The notes below the pieces were generated by a model that was not told the DNA's origin, did no database searches, and saw only the letters and a list, made by a program, of their open reading frames with translations. This document shows positions 1-12,633 of a stretch of 64,000 nt of DNA, piece by piece; the stretch's first letter is position 1, and each line of letters begins with the position of its first letter. The stretch lies in the NCBI RefSeq assembly GCF_018691265.1, contig NW_024881321.1, positions 14,511,387 through 14,575,386 of the forward strand, in the 5' to 3' direction. The stretch is from Tyto alba (Eukaryota; Chordata; Aves; Strigiformes; Tytonidae). The position numbers were made by a program, and so were the translations under genes.

Positions 1-354
1 CCTTTTTAAATGCTCCTATTGAAATATGGCCTTTTTTTTTTTTGTTTCCATTACTGTGTTGTTCCTGTTTCTTCCAATGTCTAACTTTTAAAGTGTTCTT
101 CAGAGAATCCTCTTCTTTCTCACCATCCAATCTTACCCCATGAAAATTTCTTCCACATTCATGCATATATTTATACATAAATCCCAAATTCATCATTGTT
201 TAAACAGAGATCTTAGTATCTGTCTATACTCCTATACTATTATTTTATTGCTTATACTATTTTAATGTTTTCTGCAGACCTGCTGATAGATTCTCTCCTG
301 ATGTTCAGGTTGTTGGTAATGATGGTAAGCAATATCAGGTCCAATATTAGTGCC

Positions 355-585
355 TAAAGAATGCCCAGGTACTGAAATGAGGCTGATCTGCTTCCCTAGT
401 TTCTTTTTGCCACTCTTGGAAATAAGTGTGATACCTTCATTCTCTAAATTACCAGGATACTTTTGTCTTTCAAAGACAACAGAGAATGGCCTTGTAATGA
501 TGTTAGCAAAGTGTCTAAGAACCCATGAATTTATCCCAGTAGATGCATGTGAGGGCAAAGCGTCCCATTTAGATGTCCAATTGAT
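355..585 (-). pseudogene. Decayed CR1 LINE reverse-transcriptase fragment
   Basis: The minus strand encodes a short open stretch matching the N-terminal part of the CR1 ORF2 RT domain. It contains a WVLRHFANIITRPFSVVFE run, as in the avian CR1 pattern 'VLRELADVIARPLSIIFE', followed by a KSGKKK...SLISVPG segment that corresponds to the conserved 'FKKGKK...SLTSVPGK'. The residues between them are shortened, so small deletions have occurred. There is no start codon context, no 3' UTR and no CR1 tail, so this is an internal scrap. The frame stays open to about position 262, but I cannot align that part to CR1. The match was made by eye against remembered CR1 protein sequence. Confidence 0.65.
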
Positions 586-1134
586 TTAATGTTCCAACAT
601 TTGTATTTGCATTGCTTTATTGTTAGCAATTTGTATTCAACCTACAATTGGTTAATCATACTTGGTTTTCTTCCTATTTTTTTTTTTAATGATATGGCAG
701 TTATTTATTTTTCACAATTTAAAGCTAACTGAGCAATTAAATACTTTTCTGCTACTGTTACACTTAGTTTCTAAGGCAAGAACACATTTTATGCTCTGGG
801 TCAAGCAACATAACTTATAAGAAACAGTAGATGATTTTCACATAAATGACCCTGTTGTTAGTTACATATTTTTATATTCCATGTTTTGCTTTTATACAGT
901 GCTGTTACTACAGTGACTACTTGTTAGAACCATTTTTTTTTTGTTATTGGTGGTTTTTTTTTTTTGCTTTTTTTACATTAATCTTGTTAATAGTTGTGAT
1001 GAAAACCAAAAAATATAGGAGGTGTCAGTGGGTTGTATTCTCAGTAGTAACTTAAGCTGGAGTTCTGTCAATTCACACCAGTAAAGATTTGGCATTGACT
1101 GTTTTTCTAAATACTTTATAATGGAATTTAAAAG

Positions 1135-1163
<29 letters not shown>
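1135..1163. repeat. Poly(A) tract, 29 bp
   Basis: Uninterrupted run of 29 A. No retroposon body is recognisable immediately upstream. Confidence 0.95.
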
Positions 1164-1165
<2 letters not shown>

Positions 1166-1275
1166 GAAGTTATGGTCTTTTCTCTTACTTAAGAAGGTGA
1201 AATAGTGCATAAAAATTTGAGTATGTCAGTTTTACTGAATCCTGAAAATATGACAGAGGAATAGAACAAAAACTC

Positions 1276-1281
<6 letters not shown>

Positions 1282-1310
<29 letters not shown>

Positions 1311-1348
1311 AAACAAAAAAAACACCACAAACAAACAAACAAAAAAAA
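1282..1348. repeat. Poly(A) followed by (CAAA)n
   Basis: A run of 28 A, followed by imperfect CAAA units ending in A8. This resembles an expanded poly(A) tail, but no SINE or LINE body is visible upstream. Confidence 0.9.
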
Positions 1349-4020
1349 CTGCTTATCTCACTATTAATGCAATAAGTAGCTCACCCACCTCTAGCAACCC
1401 ATCATTTAAAAATGCTTACCATGAATCTGTGTCCTTAATAAAGAGTCAATATTAGGACCAACAGGAACATCAGGAACAGAGATACAAAGATATAGAAGGT
1501 CAAAGGGATTAGAAATTGACAAATACTAAATCCATACATATTTCATGGATCTTTGATCTCTCTGAGGTTTTTTGGTATTTCGACATGTAAGAAAAATGTA
1601 AATTCCCTTTCAAAAGTGTGCTGTCATCTGTGCTTAAAGACAAGCACACAAACGTATATCGATGTACCCTATTGAACTTTATGTACCTCATTGAAGTACC
1701 CAAACCAGGGGAATGGTCACTTTAGTGGAAACAAGTGGAAACCTAAAAATGATGATTTAGTGTGCTGAATCATCCTTGGGATTGCTTATCTATCTTCATT
1801 GATTGTAAATGACATTGAGAACATCTGGCCTTCTGTTTAGTGTATTTAATTTGAAAAATTAAGAAACTTTAGATATCAAAGCTATGACTGAGGAATCTAA
1901 CTACCATCGTAACAGTTAAACCTTTTAGACCTATCTTTTTTGCAGTGCCACTTCTATAGCAAAAAATCAACAAAAATATAGGAAAATTATTTCATAACTC
2001 TATTTATCAGATTATTAATACTAGAGTTAATGAAATTTTAGAGTATTTGGATGAATTCCACGTCTGCAGTGTCACTTTATTATACATATTTATGTGTTTT
2101 ATACTTAAAATATTTATATTGAATCTTCTCTTTTATTTCAAAAACTTGTTAAATTTTGAATGACTCTGTTGTATAGAAACTCCTTGGACACATTCTGTCC
2201 ATATGCACAAGGAATTTATCATGTGGATGTTCGTATTAAATAGCTAAGCAAATAAAGATATGCCCCAGAGACTCACATCGTAACATTGAACTGCCATAGT
2301 TCATTTATGGTTATATAATTACAAAGAATGTTTATTCTTGCTCTATTTATCTAACACCACCTTTTGTAATGTTTAGGGTCACAGAGCAAGAACAACTACA
2401 TTTCTAGAATATTTGTTGGTTAATTGGACAAAATGCCTTTCTAAAATGAAAATTTTTTAAAACACAAGTAAAGTTCCTTTGTAAAGAAGAAGTTATATTG
2501 CAAGTAAAGGTGATAGTAAGTGTATTATTATCACTAATGGAATTACTTTTACATTCTGTGAATTGTAGTCATGATTTTTGGCATAAATTAAGTTCTATTT
2601 AGCATCTGTTCTGTTATTAGTTTAGTTTAGTTCTTGTTTTAATGCTTCCAATGTCATATTTATTCATTTTTTAATATTCACACATAAACATTTCAAAGGT
2701 ATGTAGAATGTCTGCTGTTATGTTCATTTTTTTTGTAGCAATCTGTAGAAGAACAATAGTTACATTTACTTTTCAGATTTTTCAGAACTAAAGTTGTGTA
2801 ATAATTATGATACAGAATAAGCTTACATACTAAAGAATATAAGAAGGGCCACAGGGCTAAGACTGAAGGTCTATCTAAGTTAGCATTTTTTCTTTGACAC
2901 AGCAGTCAAAACCAAATACCTAAGTACGAGTAGAAGAGGGCAAGGATATATGACCCATCCATATAAGTATCCTCTTAGATTTTAACTCTTCCAGATGGCA
3001 TTATCATGTAATTATCAATAACCTCAACATTTTGCTATTGGTTAGAGTTAATGATTTTTAAAGAAGTGTGAACTTTAAATATGGAATTGGGAATCCCTCT
3101 TTCCATGCGCATCATTTTACATTACATATTGTAATAATTTCACTTGTTATGAAATGTAGCATAACTTTGCCAACAAATTAAGTCTGACCAACAACAGTGC
3201 ATGTAATTCATCAATGGACTGTTCTTCTAATAAATTTTTCTTTCCTTTTAATTTTAAGACTATTTTTGCAAGGACATGTTGGTTAAAAGATAATCAAATC
3301 AAGTTACCTTAATATCCATCAGTGGAGATACTGAATCATGAAGAAAAACCTGGCATTTTTTCCAATGAACCAGATAGACACAGGGTAGTGAGAAGGAATG
3401 TCACTGACACTCTTGATCTTCAAGACACTCCTGGGAAGACAAAAAATTATTTCTAATGTAGGTAAATAAATAAGCAAGAATTATTTCTTTCCTACATTCT
3501 TTTTGCTCCTAATATAACCTTGAGATGTCCTCAGTTGTTTTTTTTTTTTTTTAATAGCTAGTTTAAAAATAATAGGGTATAGCAGATTAAGTGTTTTAAG
3601 TAAAAAATAATCATGGTTGTATTCAATGACAGGTTTTTGAATGCATCTTGGGTGTATTAAATTACATGATGAGATGAATCATATTTCTTTAAAGCTGGAT
3701 AAAGCTTATCTGTGGAAAGGACATCAAAATACATTTATAATGGAAGTAAATTTCTAGTCCTGTAATAAAAATAACAACAAATATCGGAAAATGTAAGGGG
3801 GATATCTGATCTATTATAATAGAAAGAAACAGTCAAACAGTCAACAGTGGAATAATTGGAGTTACTCTTTCACCTAGGATAATAAACCAGCACCTTATAG
3901 ATTAAATCAGTGCGATTGTTGTTGCTTTAGAAAAGGGATTTTTTTTTTTTTTTTTAAGTTGAGTCAAACTTTAAATTCTGGTTAAGTCAAACTTTTATAC
4001 AAAAGTCAAACACCTCCCCC

Positions 4021-4130
4021 CACAAACAAACAAACAAACAAACAAACAACAAAAAGCAAACAAAAAACCACAACCAAACAAAAAACTAAAACCAAAACCC
4101 CCCACAACAGCAACAAGGACAAAAAAAAAG
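4021..4130. repeat. (CAAA)n microsatellite with A/C-rich flank
   Basis: About six perfect CAAA units at 4023-4050, then degenerate CAAA, CCAAA and CAACA units. On the other strand it reads as (TTTG)n. Confidence 0.9.
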
Positions 4131-4837
4131 CCACATATCTGGACTGAATTTTTTATAGATAATGCAAATTTTACACTTCCCATCTGTGTATGACTAATAA
4201 ATATTCTTTCTTATTATTTTTTGATGGATTGTATCAGATCTCAGAGAAAAAAAATACTAATAAACTATTAAACATTGTAGCATCTAAGAACAGATAATAC
4301 TACTTTTCTGAATTGAGATTAAGTCACATGCTTTTCTTAATTAGATTATATCAAAGTACCAGTCAACCCATGTGAGCCCTCTAGTCTGGATATTATGAAT
4401 ATAGTTCAAGATAATCAATAAATTAATATACTGAAAATCTGGATTTCACAATAAAGTTATTAGAATGTGATTTAATAAATTGTCATAATTGTATTTAGAT
4501 CTGGTCCACATCTAGTCAACTTATTGGGACAAAATTCCACTCTTTCACTATGAGGTTACAACTTCTTTATTTTTTAAAAAAAATTATAATCAAGCTACCA
4601 AACTAGAATTTTCTCTATTTGATCTTTTTTAGCTTAATGAAACTTTTCCATGTTTGACCAATTTTCATATTTTCATACCTGACTATAATTTTCAGTGGCC
4701 AGGAACAAAAGAAAAAGTCCTACTGAAAATGGGATGAGACTTCTGAATATATATCAGAATAAACAACAGAGATATTATCCAAATATTCTAATTTCCAAGG
4801 AAGATAGCTAGTTATCCTGTAAAAATTTCTAAGACAC

Positions 4838-4863
<26 letters not shown>
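4838..4863. repeat. Poly(T) tract, 26 bp
   Basis: Uninterrupted run of 26 T. Confidence 0.95.
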
Positions 4864-4869
<6 letters not shown>

Positions 4870-7204
4870 TGTACCATCAACAATCATGATTTTGTTTAGG
4901 TTATGCGAAGACAGTTACTGACTTATCTTAATATTAACCATTGAAAAAATACGACTTTAGAAAAGAAAACAAACAAAAAAATAAGCAAAATCCCACAACT
5001 ATTCACAGTGAGGGATAAGAGAAAAAGTCAAAATGGAAATCCAGTAGCATACAGTTGTTTTTGGTTTTATTTTGTTTTGTTTTTTAATATTGAATTAAGA
5101 TTTTCTATTGAGAACCAGGAAGTCTACACTGGAGTGAGAAGCTGCCCAAATAGGTATGAGCATAGAATTTGGATTTGTAATACTATGTCTGACTTTATAG
5201 ATAGTAAGTATTCGAAATACCATGTACCTGAATGATCTGTACATACATGTTTTCTTAATGTTTAGATACTAAGCAATAGTCATTAATAATAAAAAAAAAA
5301 AAAATGTAAAAACCAGACAAGATTAGAGACTTCACATGATTTTGAAAAGTAGATTAGAAGTTGTACTTAGCTACTCAAAAGGGTGATTTTATATTTAAGT
5401 GGATTCAGTTGTTGTCTGGAAGAGGTAGGCTATAGCAGGAGAGAAGGGCTACTGATATAGGGGTTCCCTGGTCAGGTAGTTACTACTAAATAGGAAGAAG
5501 TTTGGTATCAAACTTAAAAAATCCTGACGAGCCCTGTCAAAGGCCAGCAAAAAAAATCTTACTGACTGAGTAAGAAACAGAGCAAATAGAATTAATTATA
5601 ATGAATATTTATAAAAAGATAATGTTAGAAAAAAGTCTGATACATTCACAAGAGCATTCTTTTTTCTTTTAATTGATTTTCTTCTTTGTATTAATCAAAG
5701 AATTTACAACTGGTGAAGTACTTTGTATGCAATGAAAGTGGTAGACTGTTCCCTGAAGGTCAATTTTACCTTTGTAACCATGAGTATTCACCCTTTCAGT
5801 CAGAGAACAGAATCATATACCCATCCAATTTGCATATCCGGCCAAAACAGATCCAATTTTAAATGCCCCACATTCATGTGCAAAAATTTCAGATAAAGAA
5901 AGAATGTGTTATGCTACAAATTTCCTGTTAAAAAAGTTGTCTAAACCCTACCTTAAATGTAATATCCCTAAGTTACAAGTAAGAGAAGAGAGAAGGCAGT
6001 TACAAAAGCTACAATGTTAAATATATAAGCAGTGCCTTATTCTGCTTTGTAGACTAAAAATTAAAGATCATTAAACCTCAGTTATTAGTAACTAGAATGA
6101 CAAGCAATTGGTCAATTCAAAGAAACATGCACAGGAAGTAATACTAGTCAGGTCTGGAATGCTAAAACTGTCATCTGATGAAAATTGCATATTGGTCACT
6201 GAAAAAGTGTAACTAAGAGAAATAACTTCTCAACTCTCTAATTAGCTGTAGCATTACCCTAAAAGTCATAGCTGACCCTTCATTTCCTGTCCTTGGGTGA
6301 GAATCTACAGTCCTGTACTAGGGACACAGTTCCTTCCACGGTGAGTGGCTGCAACGGTAGTGCTGCAATGATGATCCCAGAGATGTAAATCAGACAAGAT
6401 CAGTAGACAAAGACACTGCTTTTGTTAAATAAATAACAGATATTAGAAAAAATTAACAAGCTCTCAGTATCCAAGTCCTTCCTTAGATCTGAAACATAAA
6501 CAGTAAACTTCAAGATAAGAATGATTGTTCTTAGTTTAATTTAACTACATTAAATAAATCGACAATTTGAGAGAAATAGGTGGTAGAACAGAAAGGGAAT
6601 GTTGTTTACAAAAGGGGAGATAAGGGGATCATTAGTTCTTCTTATGCAAAGCCCCGTAATTATCACCTTCTTAACAGAGAATAATAAGCATACCATTGTT
6701 TGTTAAGATAATTATTATGTTCTATATGACTATTTTTTTCTATTGAATCCTTTATTTTCAATATCTTCTGGAGTTATGAATTTAACTTTCTAAAGCTTAT
6801 CTTCTGAATGTGTATCTCATCACACCCTAAGGTCACAAATCGAACAGTTGGTATGTGAAAAATATTTCCCCACTCCACTTTTTGTCTTGAATTTCTCCTG
6901 GTGTGCAGTGGCACTTTCAGCTGCATAAAAGTAAGCAAACTGGTTGATATATTGGATGAAGTTTTATGTCCCAGCATATTTATTTGAAGTATCTATTAAT
7001 TCTGATGGATCTGTTTTACAAATAACTGCAATGATGATGGAGATTTATTGACAAGCTTAGCATATATTACATATTCAGGATTTTCTATTCAGAGTTTATT
7101 TGGTTTGAACAGAACCTTGATAATGAATTTGGTGAGATGTGGGAATCATGAAAGATAACAAGGAGTTCTGCGAAAACTCCTTTCAGGTTAAAAGCTTTCA
7201 GTGC

Positions 7205-8397
7205 ATATTGATACTACCTGGACTTGTGTAAAGCATTTGACCATGTGCCACATGACATCCTTGTCTCTAAATTGGAGAGACATGGATTTGATCAATGAAC
7301 CACTCAGTGGATAAAGAATTAGCTGGCTGTTTGCACACAGAGAGTTGCAGTCAGTGGCTCGATGTCTGAGTGGAGAGCAGTGACAAGTGGCGTTCCTCAG
7401 GGTTCAGTATTGGGACCAGTGCTGTTTAAACATTGGACACATGGACAGTGGGATTTAGTGCATCCTCAGAAAGTTTGCCAATTAGACCAATCTGCGTGGT
7501 GCAGTCAAAGTACTGGAGGGAAAGGATGTCATCCAGAGGGAACTTGAGAGGCTTGAGAGGTGGGCTGGTGAAAACCTCATGAAGTTCAACAAGGCCAACT
7601 GTAAGGTCCTGAACATGGATCAGGTCAATCTCATGCACAAATACAGGCTGTGCAATGAGTGGATTGAGAGCAGAACTTCAGAGAAGGACTTTGGGGTATT
7701 AGTGGATGGAAAACTGACTGTGAGCCAGCAGTGTGTACTTTCAGCCCAGAAGGCCAACCGTATGCTGGGCTGCATTAAGAGAAGTGTGGTTAACAGGTCT
7801 GAGGAGGTGATTGTCCCTCTATACTACACTCTTGTGAGACCCTATCTGGAGCACTGTGTTCAGCTCTGGGACCTCCAGCATAAGAAAGACATGTACCTGC
7901 TTGAATGGGTTCTGGTGGAGTAGACATGTTGGAGCAGGGGAGAGTCATGAAGATGATTAGGGAGCTGGAGCACCTCCCTTATGGCTACAGGATAGGTGAG
8001 GTGGAGTTGTTCAGCCTGGAGAAGAGAAAGCTCTGGGAATACCTTATAGCAGCCTTCCAGTACCTAATGGGTGCCTACAAGAAAGATGGAGAGGGACGTT
8101 TTACAAGGACATGTAGTAATAGGACAAGGGGTAATGGCTTTAAACTGAAAGAGGGTAGATTTAGATTAGATATAAGGAACAAATTCTGCACTGTGAGGGT
8201 GGTGAGATACTAGAATAGGTTGCGCAGAGAAGCTGTGGATGCCCCCTCCCTGGAAGTGTCGAAGGCCAAGTTGGATGGGGCTTTGAGAAACCTGATCTCG
8301 AGGAAGGTGCTGCTGCCTATGGCAGCAGCATTGGAACTAGATGATCTTTAAAGTCCCTTCCAACCCAAACCATTATATGATTCTATAATCCTATGAT
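7205..8397 (+). mobile_element. CR1 LINE, 5'-truncated, + strand
   Basis: A 5'-truncated CR1 retrotransposon. It begins inside the RT domain: near 7215-7260 the frame reads YLDLCKAFDHVPHD, the CR1 'YLDFSKAFD' block. [14 protein letters not shown] follows at 7386-7428, then the C-terminal ORF2 region with many frameshifts. The 3' UTR runs to a typical end: the 'ccttccaacccaaac' block, then degenerate attctatgat units ending at 8397. It is about 1.2 kb, against about 4.5 kb for full length. 5' truncation without clear target duplications is normal for CR1. Family assignment is secure; the exact 5' limit is approximate. Confidence 0.92.
7362..8213 (+). pseudogene. CR1 ORF2 C-terminal remnant
   Basis: Remains of the CR1 ORF2 protein, an endonuclease and reverse transcriptase. 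The sequence passes through three frames. First comes a piece with the [11 protein letters not shown] turn (7386 on). Next is a 114-residue piece at 7579-7923 containing MKFNKANCKVLNM and LYYTLVRPYLEHCVQLW, the usual CR1 post-palm region. Last is a piece at 7905-8213 with RMIRELEHLPY-like and LFSLEKRKLWEYL motifs. The catalytic FADDTKL box at 7471-7494 reads K-F-A-N-stop-T-N-L, so both aspartate codons are lost. Not functional. Confidence 0.88.
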
Positions 8398-9175
8398 AGT
8401 GTTCAGTGCTGCTCTACACAGTTCTCAGAGTAGTATGGTATATTACTAATTACAGGATAGTGTTTTAAATTTTACTCCTACTACTATTGTTATTGTTGTT
8501 AATTAATATTTATACTATTTTGTCTATCAACTTTTAGGTTGTTCATGCAAAGATGTAATCTACGTTGTTAGAAACCATCCACATGGGGGTGGGCTGGAGG
8601 GGAAAGATGGCAAAAAATAAAACCTAAAACCAAAAAATGACCAGAAAAAACAAAATGCTTCATTGACCAGGAAACCAATTCAGATAATAATGCCAAGTGG
8701 GGGATCTCCTTAATCTTGACATACGAGAAATGGTAAGCCTTGAGATACTAGATTTCCACTCCCCTCCAAAGGTTACCTTATCTGCTTTCTTTGTGTAAAA
8801 TTAGTTGCCCAGAATTATTTCCTGAACATTGACACCAACACAATTTCCTTAGAAAACGCCAGAAGTTCACTAAAAAAAAAAACAAACAGCAGTAGTATTT
8901 TCAGTGCATACAATAATCCAGCGGTCAGAGCAACAAGATGTCTTTGGAATTATTCCTTTTCCTTACCTGCATGGCAGGTGTACCCATCCTGACAAAGACT
9001 AACTTCTAAACTACTGAATGGAAAGGGTTAAAACTAAAAGCCGTGCCTTGGGGGCTGAGCCAAGAAGCCCAGTCCCTGTGGTGACTGTGGTCATGTATAC
9101 ACCTTGATTGATGAGGATTATCATGTACACACCTCAGTGGAAAAGCAAGGCCCTTCAGTTGACAGACAAGGCTTT
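8398..9175. other. Single-copy spacer between CR1 and LTR
   Basis: About 780 bp with no recognised element. The last ~170 bp (9000-9175) is more GC-rich and contains a near-repeat 'catgtatacacct' / 'catgtacacacct' (about 9093-9133), but I could not assign it to a family. Confidence 0.5.
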
Positions 9176-10245
9176 TGTCCTCGGTTTGAGTGAGTGGTGT
9201 TTTCTTTTTCTGGTAACAGGGGAGAAGGCTACAGCAGTGGCCGCCTGTGAGAAGCTTCTTGAAGCTCTGTTGGCTCCAAGTTGGCCCCATGTCTGCACCA
9301 AGGATGTACTAATCAGTTCTGCCTCTGTGATAACATATTTAAGAGGGGATCTAGTAAGGAGGAGTTGGACTTGTGAGGCAGAGTTGTGGCAGCTGCGTGA
9401 ACACTGAGATCAGTGAAGGAACAGGGGAAGGAAGGAGGGGGGAGGTGTTCAGGAGCAGAGATCCCTCTGTATCCTGTGCTGAGATGGCAGGGTTCCCCCC
9501 CCTGCCACCCATGAAGGTCTACAGTGGATAAGACACTGATTTATGGCCTGTGAGAGGCTTTGAATGGTCAACTAAGGTGTCTGTGCCTGAAGAAGGCCAG
9601 GACCTTGTGGGAAGAAGTAGCCCCTGCTGTTGTAGTTTGGTGCTGGGAGGATTGCAGCATGCGGGGGTGTCCCACGCGGGAGCAGCTTGGGAAGGGCTGC
9701 AGCCGTGGGAGGGAATCCAGTTGGAGAAAGTTAGTGACCCATGACGGAGCAGTGTGGGGAACACTGCGGCCCATGGGAGGAACTCATGTTGGAGAAAGTT
9801 TGTGGAGGACTGTCTCCTGTGAGAGGGGGACCACAATTCAGCAGGGGGAAGAAATTCCAGAAGCTCCCCCCACCAAAGATGGAATAAGAAGCAACACTGA
9901 CTGCACCCCCCATTCCCTTCCCCCTGTGCCACTGGGAGGATGAGGTAGAGATATCGGGAGCAAAGCTGAGCCCAGGAAGAAGGGAGGGGTGGGGAGAAGG
10001 TGTTCTCAAGATTTGGCAATGCTTCTCACTGTCCTACTCTGTTAAGTAGTGTTGTGTCTGTAAGAAATCTATGTTCTTATTTTTCTTCCCCTAACAATTC
10101 TGCTTTTTGCCCATGACCATAATGGTTGATTTGCTCCTCCCTGTGCTATCTCGAATCCCATGCCTGGCTTATTTTTTCCGTTCTCATTACTGAGGGAGAA
10201 GGGAGGAGTGAGTGGCTGTGTGGTACTCAGTTGTCCTCTTCCAAT
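9176..10245 (+). mobile_element. Solo LTR, family A (ERVL-like), degraded
   Basis: A diverged copy of the LTR at 39792-40864. It starts tgtcctcggtttgagtgagtgg and follows that copy through several shared blocks: 'cctgtgagaagcttct', a tatttaagag TATA-like box near 9338, a GC-rich middle, and 'aaggtgttctcaagat', 'gcaatgcttctcactg' and 'gtgtctgtaa' near the 3' end. The poly(A) signal aataaa of the other copies is mutated here to aagaaa (about 10059). The 3' terminus is eroded and I see no matching target duplication, so the right edge is approximate. No internal viral region flanks it, so it is a solo LTR. Its antisense open frames are GC-rich shadows. Confidence 0.82.
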
Positions 10246-11727
10246 GGTTATTTTCTAATAATACCTGTCCATTTGAGTTTTTCATGTGATATAGCTGAGT
10301 TAAAAATGGTTTAATTAGGTCTATTTAGACTGAATCATGAACTAGCATTGAGGTGTTCTGTTCTTTCATGACTCACACACATTGGTATGCCTTTCTCTGA
10401 AAATTCTTTGTGATTTCTACAACCATCTCAGTAGAGAACTGAAGATCCCTCTATACTTCAGTGCTTTACTAAGTATTAAAAGTGCCTAAATCAAAAACAT
10501 TGTAACTGTAAATTGCCCTTTAAAATTATTATTTTTTTCCTTTGGTTAAAAGGGGGTGAGAGGAGACTGTGATCAGATTCTACATATGTCACCTAAGTAT
10601 CTTTAGTGTGGAAAGACTTTTTGCATTTTGGCCTTAGTTAGACTCATTGGACTAGACCTTCATCTGCTTTAATGTGATTGTCTTCATTAAAGCAAATGTT
10701 AGCTTATATCACCTTAGAAAGCAATGAAAAAATATAATAAAATTGACACGACTTCTTAGAAGAATTCAATATAAAGAGCCCTTGACCTCAACATGTACAG
10801 CAAACTAATCAAATATCTTTATTCAGAAGCCTACTGTATAATTTAAAAAGAATAATATCACTCCGTCACCTTAGAATGGTTATCTTATTTCCCTGAAGTG
10901 TTGTGTCACATGCTTCAGAGCAAGACCAATAAATAAGTAGAAGTAACTCAACTGAAGTTAATGTCAGACCATTTCTGGAAACATCTTTTTTGACCTTAGC
11001 TCTGGTTCAGCTTGTCCAATGAAGCATGAAGATTAATGAACCTTTCAAATATTTTCTACTGTAAGAAGCACTAAATGAAAATAGGAAAATGCAAAATGAG
11101 TATATATTTTGTTCTGAAAGCTATGAGAAAGAAGTAATTTAGATATGAGCTAATTAGTAGTGTGAGACAGTTTCCTCTGTAATGGACATGATGAGATAAA
11201 TTGCCTGCATTCATGAAAGAGAAAAAGCAACATCACTCCCATTGTAGCCCATTATTTACCTTGTGGAACCAGAAGTGATGGTGGACTGTTACTTAAAACA
11301 TTAAATAAAAGCACAGTCTGAAAAGTCTCTTAAAGGGAATATATAGGTATTCTGTACATGGTAGTGAACACTGCTTCCTTTACTGATATATAAAATGGCA
11401 CATAAATTGATTCCGGATATTTTTCAAGGTAATGTAATTTTTGAAGAAGTGCTTATCTGTCTTCTCTTTTTTTTTTTTTTTTTTTTTTAGTTTGCTTTCC
11501 AAACTATAGCATCTTTTTCAAAAAAGAGAGATTTTAGGATGCAAATGATCCTTGTTCCCAGTGACATTAAAAGGAGATTGCTACTGTTGCAGTTACCTTA
11601 ATAAAACAGTTGGGATACTAGAATATTATTTTGATTTTAGTTTAAAAGTATGATTTTGACATAACATGAAGCTACAGTAGCTCTGAGAATATAAAGTACA
11701 CTGAGGCCCTTAGGATTAAGCAACTAG
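10246..11727. other. AT-rich non-coding DNA
   Basis: About 1.5 kb with no recognised gene or element, apart from a 22-bp T run at 11467-11488. Confidence 0.55.
11467..11488. repeat. Poly(T) tract, 22 bp
   Basis: Uninterrupted run of 22 T after a ttctcttctc-like pyrimidine lead-in. Confidence 0.95.
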
Positions 11728-11759
11728 TGTGCTGTGTGCCTTGAACGCTATAACAATCG

Positions 11760-11822
11760 TTATGGACTCTGATTTAACACAATAGGTACTGGTTATGGAT
11801 CTTGACTTGAAACAATAGGTAC
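11760..11822 (+). repeat. Direct repeat in LTR U3 (enhancer-like)
   Basis: Two 30-bp copies, 11760-11789 and 11793-11822, match at about 24 of 30 positions. They share ttatgga at the start and aataggtac at the end. Tandem U3 repeats are a usual architecture for retroviral enhancers; that role is inferred. Confidence 0.75.
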
Positions 11823-12208
11823 CAGAGGAAATCTGGTTTGGTTGGGAAGATTGGCCAAGGGAGAAGTGAACATTAACCAAAGATGGAGTGAGCATGCACA
11901 GGGATGGAGTTAAATCAGCCGACAGAGTGATGAAGACTATCGACGACCACCAGAGGACTCCCGTCCAGTATAACCACACATGTGTTAGAGACATTTGCAT
12001 ATGATAATAATTTCCAGGAAATAACATGAATGTGCTAATCATTCCCCTCCCCCCATTCTATTTAAATCAATCAGTAAAGATGACCAATGATTTCTGTAAA
12101 ATAGGAATATAGGTAAGGTGAGGTAACTAAAAGCCAATCATTATAAAGGTCAACTTAAATGTTATGAATTTATTGATCTTATGTAACTATGACTTTGCTG
12201 AAAAAGTG

Positions 12209-12216
12209 TATAAATA
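12209..12216 (+). promoter_or_regulatory. LTR TATA box
   Basis: tataaata, placed 69 bp upstream of the LTR poly(A) signal at 12285-12290, as expected for a U3/R boundary about 25-30 bp downstream. Confidence 0.7.
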
Positions 12217-12350
12217 TGTTGTGCTTTGTACCTATTGACGAACACGTCTTTGGCGGAGTTATCCTCCATGTTCCCCAACGCTGGAATAAAGAAGTGCCTG
12301 CTTATCTGCTGTGTGTAGATAAGTTCTATTCGCAATTGCGACCACTAACA

Positions 12351-12633
12351 CTACCATCTATCAACTGAGCACTGTGGACCTGTGAGGCCATAATAAATGT
12401 TTTTCCTTTACAGAGATAAGGATAAGTACAATATATCAGCTAACATATTTTAAACTCTGACTCATTTTTATTTTCCAGCCATGACTTCAATCAAAGAAGG
12501 AAAAGATATATGCTTATTACCTATTGTGACTCTACTCAGTAAAGAGGACATAGAGACAAAATGGGTTCTCTTACCCAGATTGCAAAGCTGACGAGATGTG
12601 AGCTCTGTGAGCCTGGCCATATCATCCACTTCT
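12351..12633. other. Short non-coding spacer
   Basis: No element recognised between the family B LTR and the CR1 that follows. Confidence 0.5.

Larger units (their letters stand above)
590..7204. other. AT-rich non-coding DNA with homopolymers
   Basis: About 6.6 kb of AT-rich sequence with no coding frame I can support; open frames are short and low-complexity. It holds several poly(A)/poly(T) tracts and (CAAA)n tracts, listed separately, and short T runs near 3538-3552 and 3941-3955. I recognise no transposon or RNA gene in it. Very old repeats could be hidden. Confidence 0.6.
11728..12350 (+). mobile_element. Solo LTR, family B (ERVK-like)
   Basis: A retroviral LTR of about 620 bp, starting tgtgctgtgtgcc and ending accactaaca. 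It has a TATA box (tataaata, 12209-12216) and a poly(A) signal (aataaa, 12285-12290) 75 bp apart, giving a short R region. Between them lies a block with 'ggcggag' and 'aacgctggaataaa' that is clearly shared with the LTR at 35903-36491 ('ggcggag', 'agcgctgaataaa'). The U3 part holds a direct repeat at 11760-11822. No 6-bp target duplication is obvious, so the ends are approximate. No gag/pol/env is adjacent. Confidence 0.78.

Noticed and set aside
846..1055. 69-residue hydrophobic plus-strand frame resembling a membrane segment
   Set aside because: The Phe-rich run comes from T-rich DNA (poly-T encodes Phe); no supporting context.
4021..4130. Possible CRISPR-like or satellite array from regularly spaced CAAA units
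   Set aside because: Units are 4 bp without spacers; an ordinary microsatellite in a vertebrate genome.
9519..10019. 166-residue minus-strand open frame, with a similar one in the other family A LTR (40340-40627)
   Set aside because: Both lie antisense in homologous GC-rich LTR copies; the similarity follows from LTR homology, and the composition (Pro/Ser/Leu-rich) reflects GC bias. No start context or known domain.
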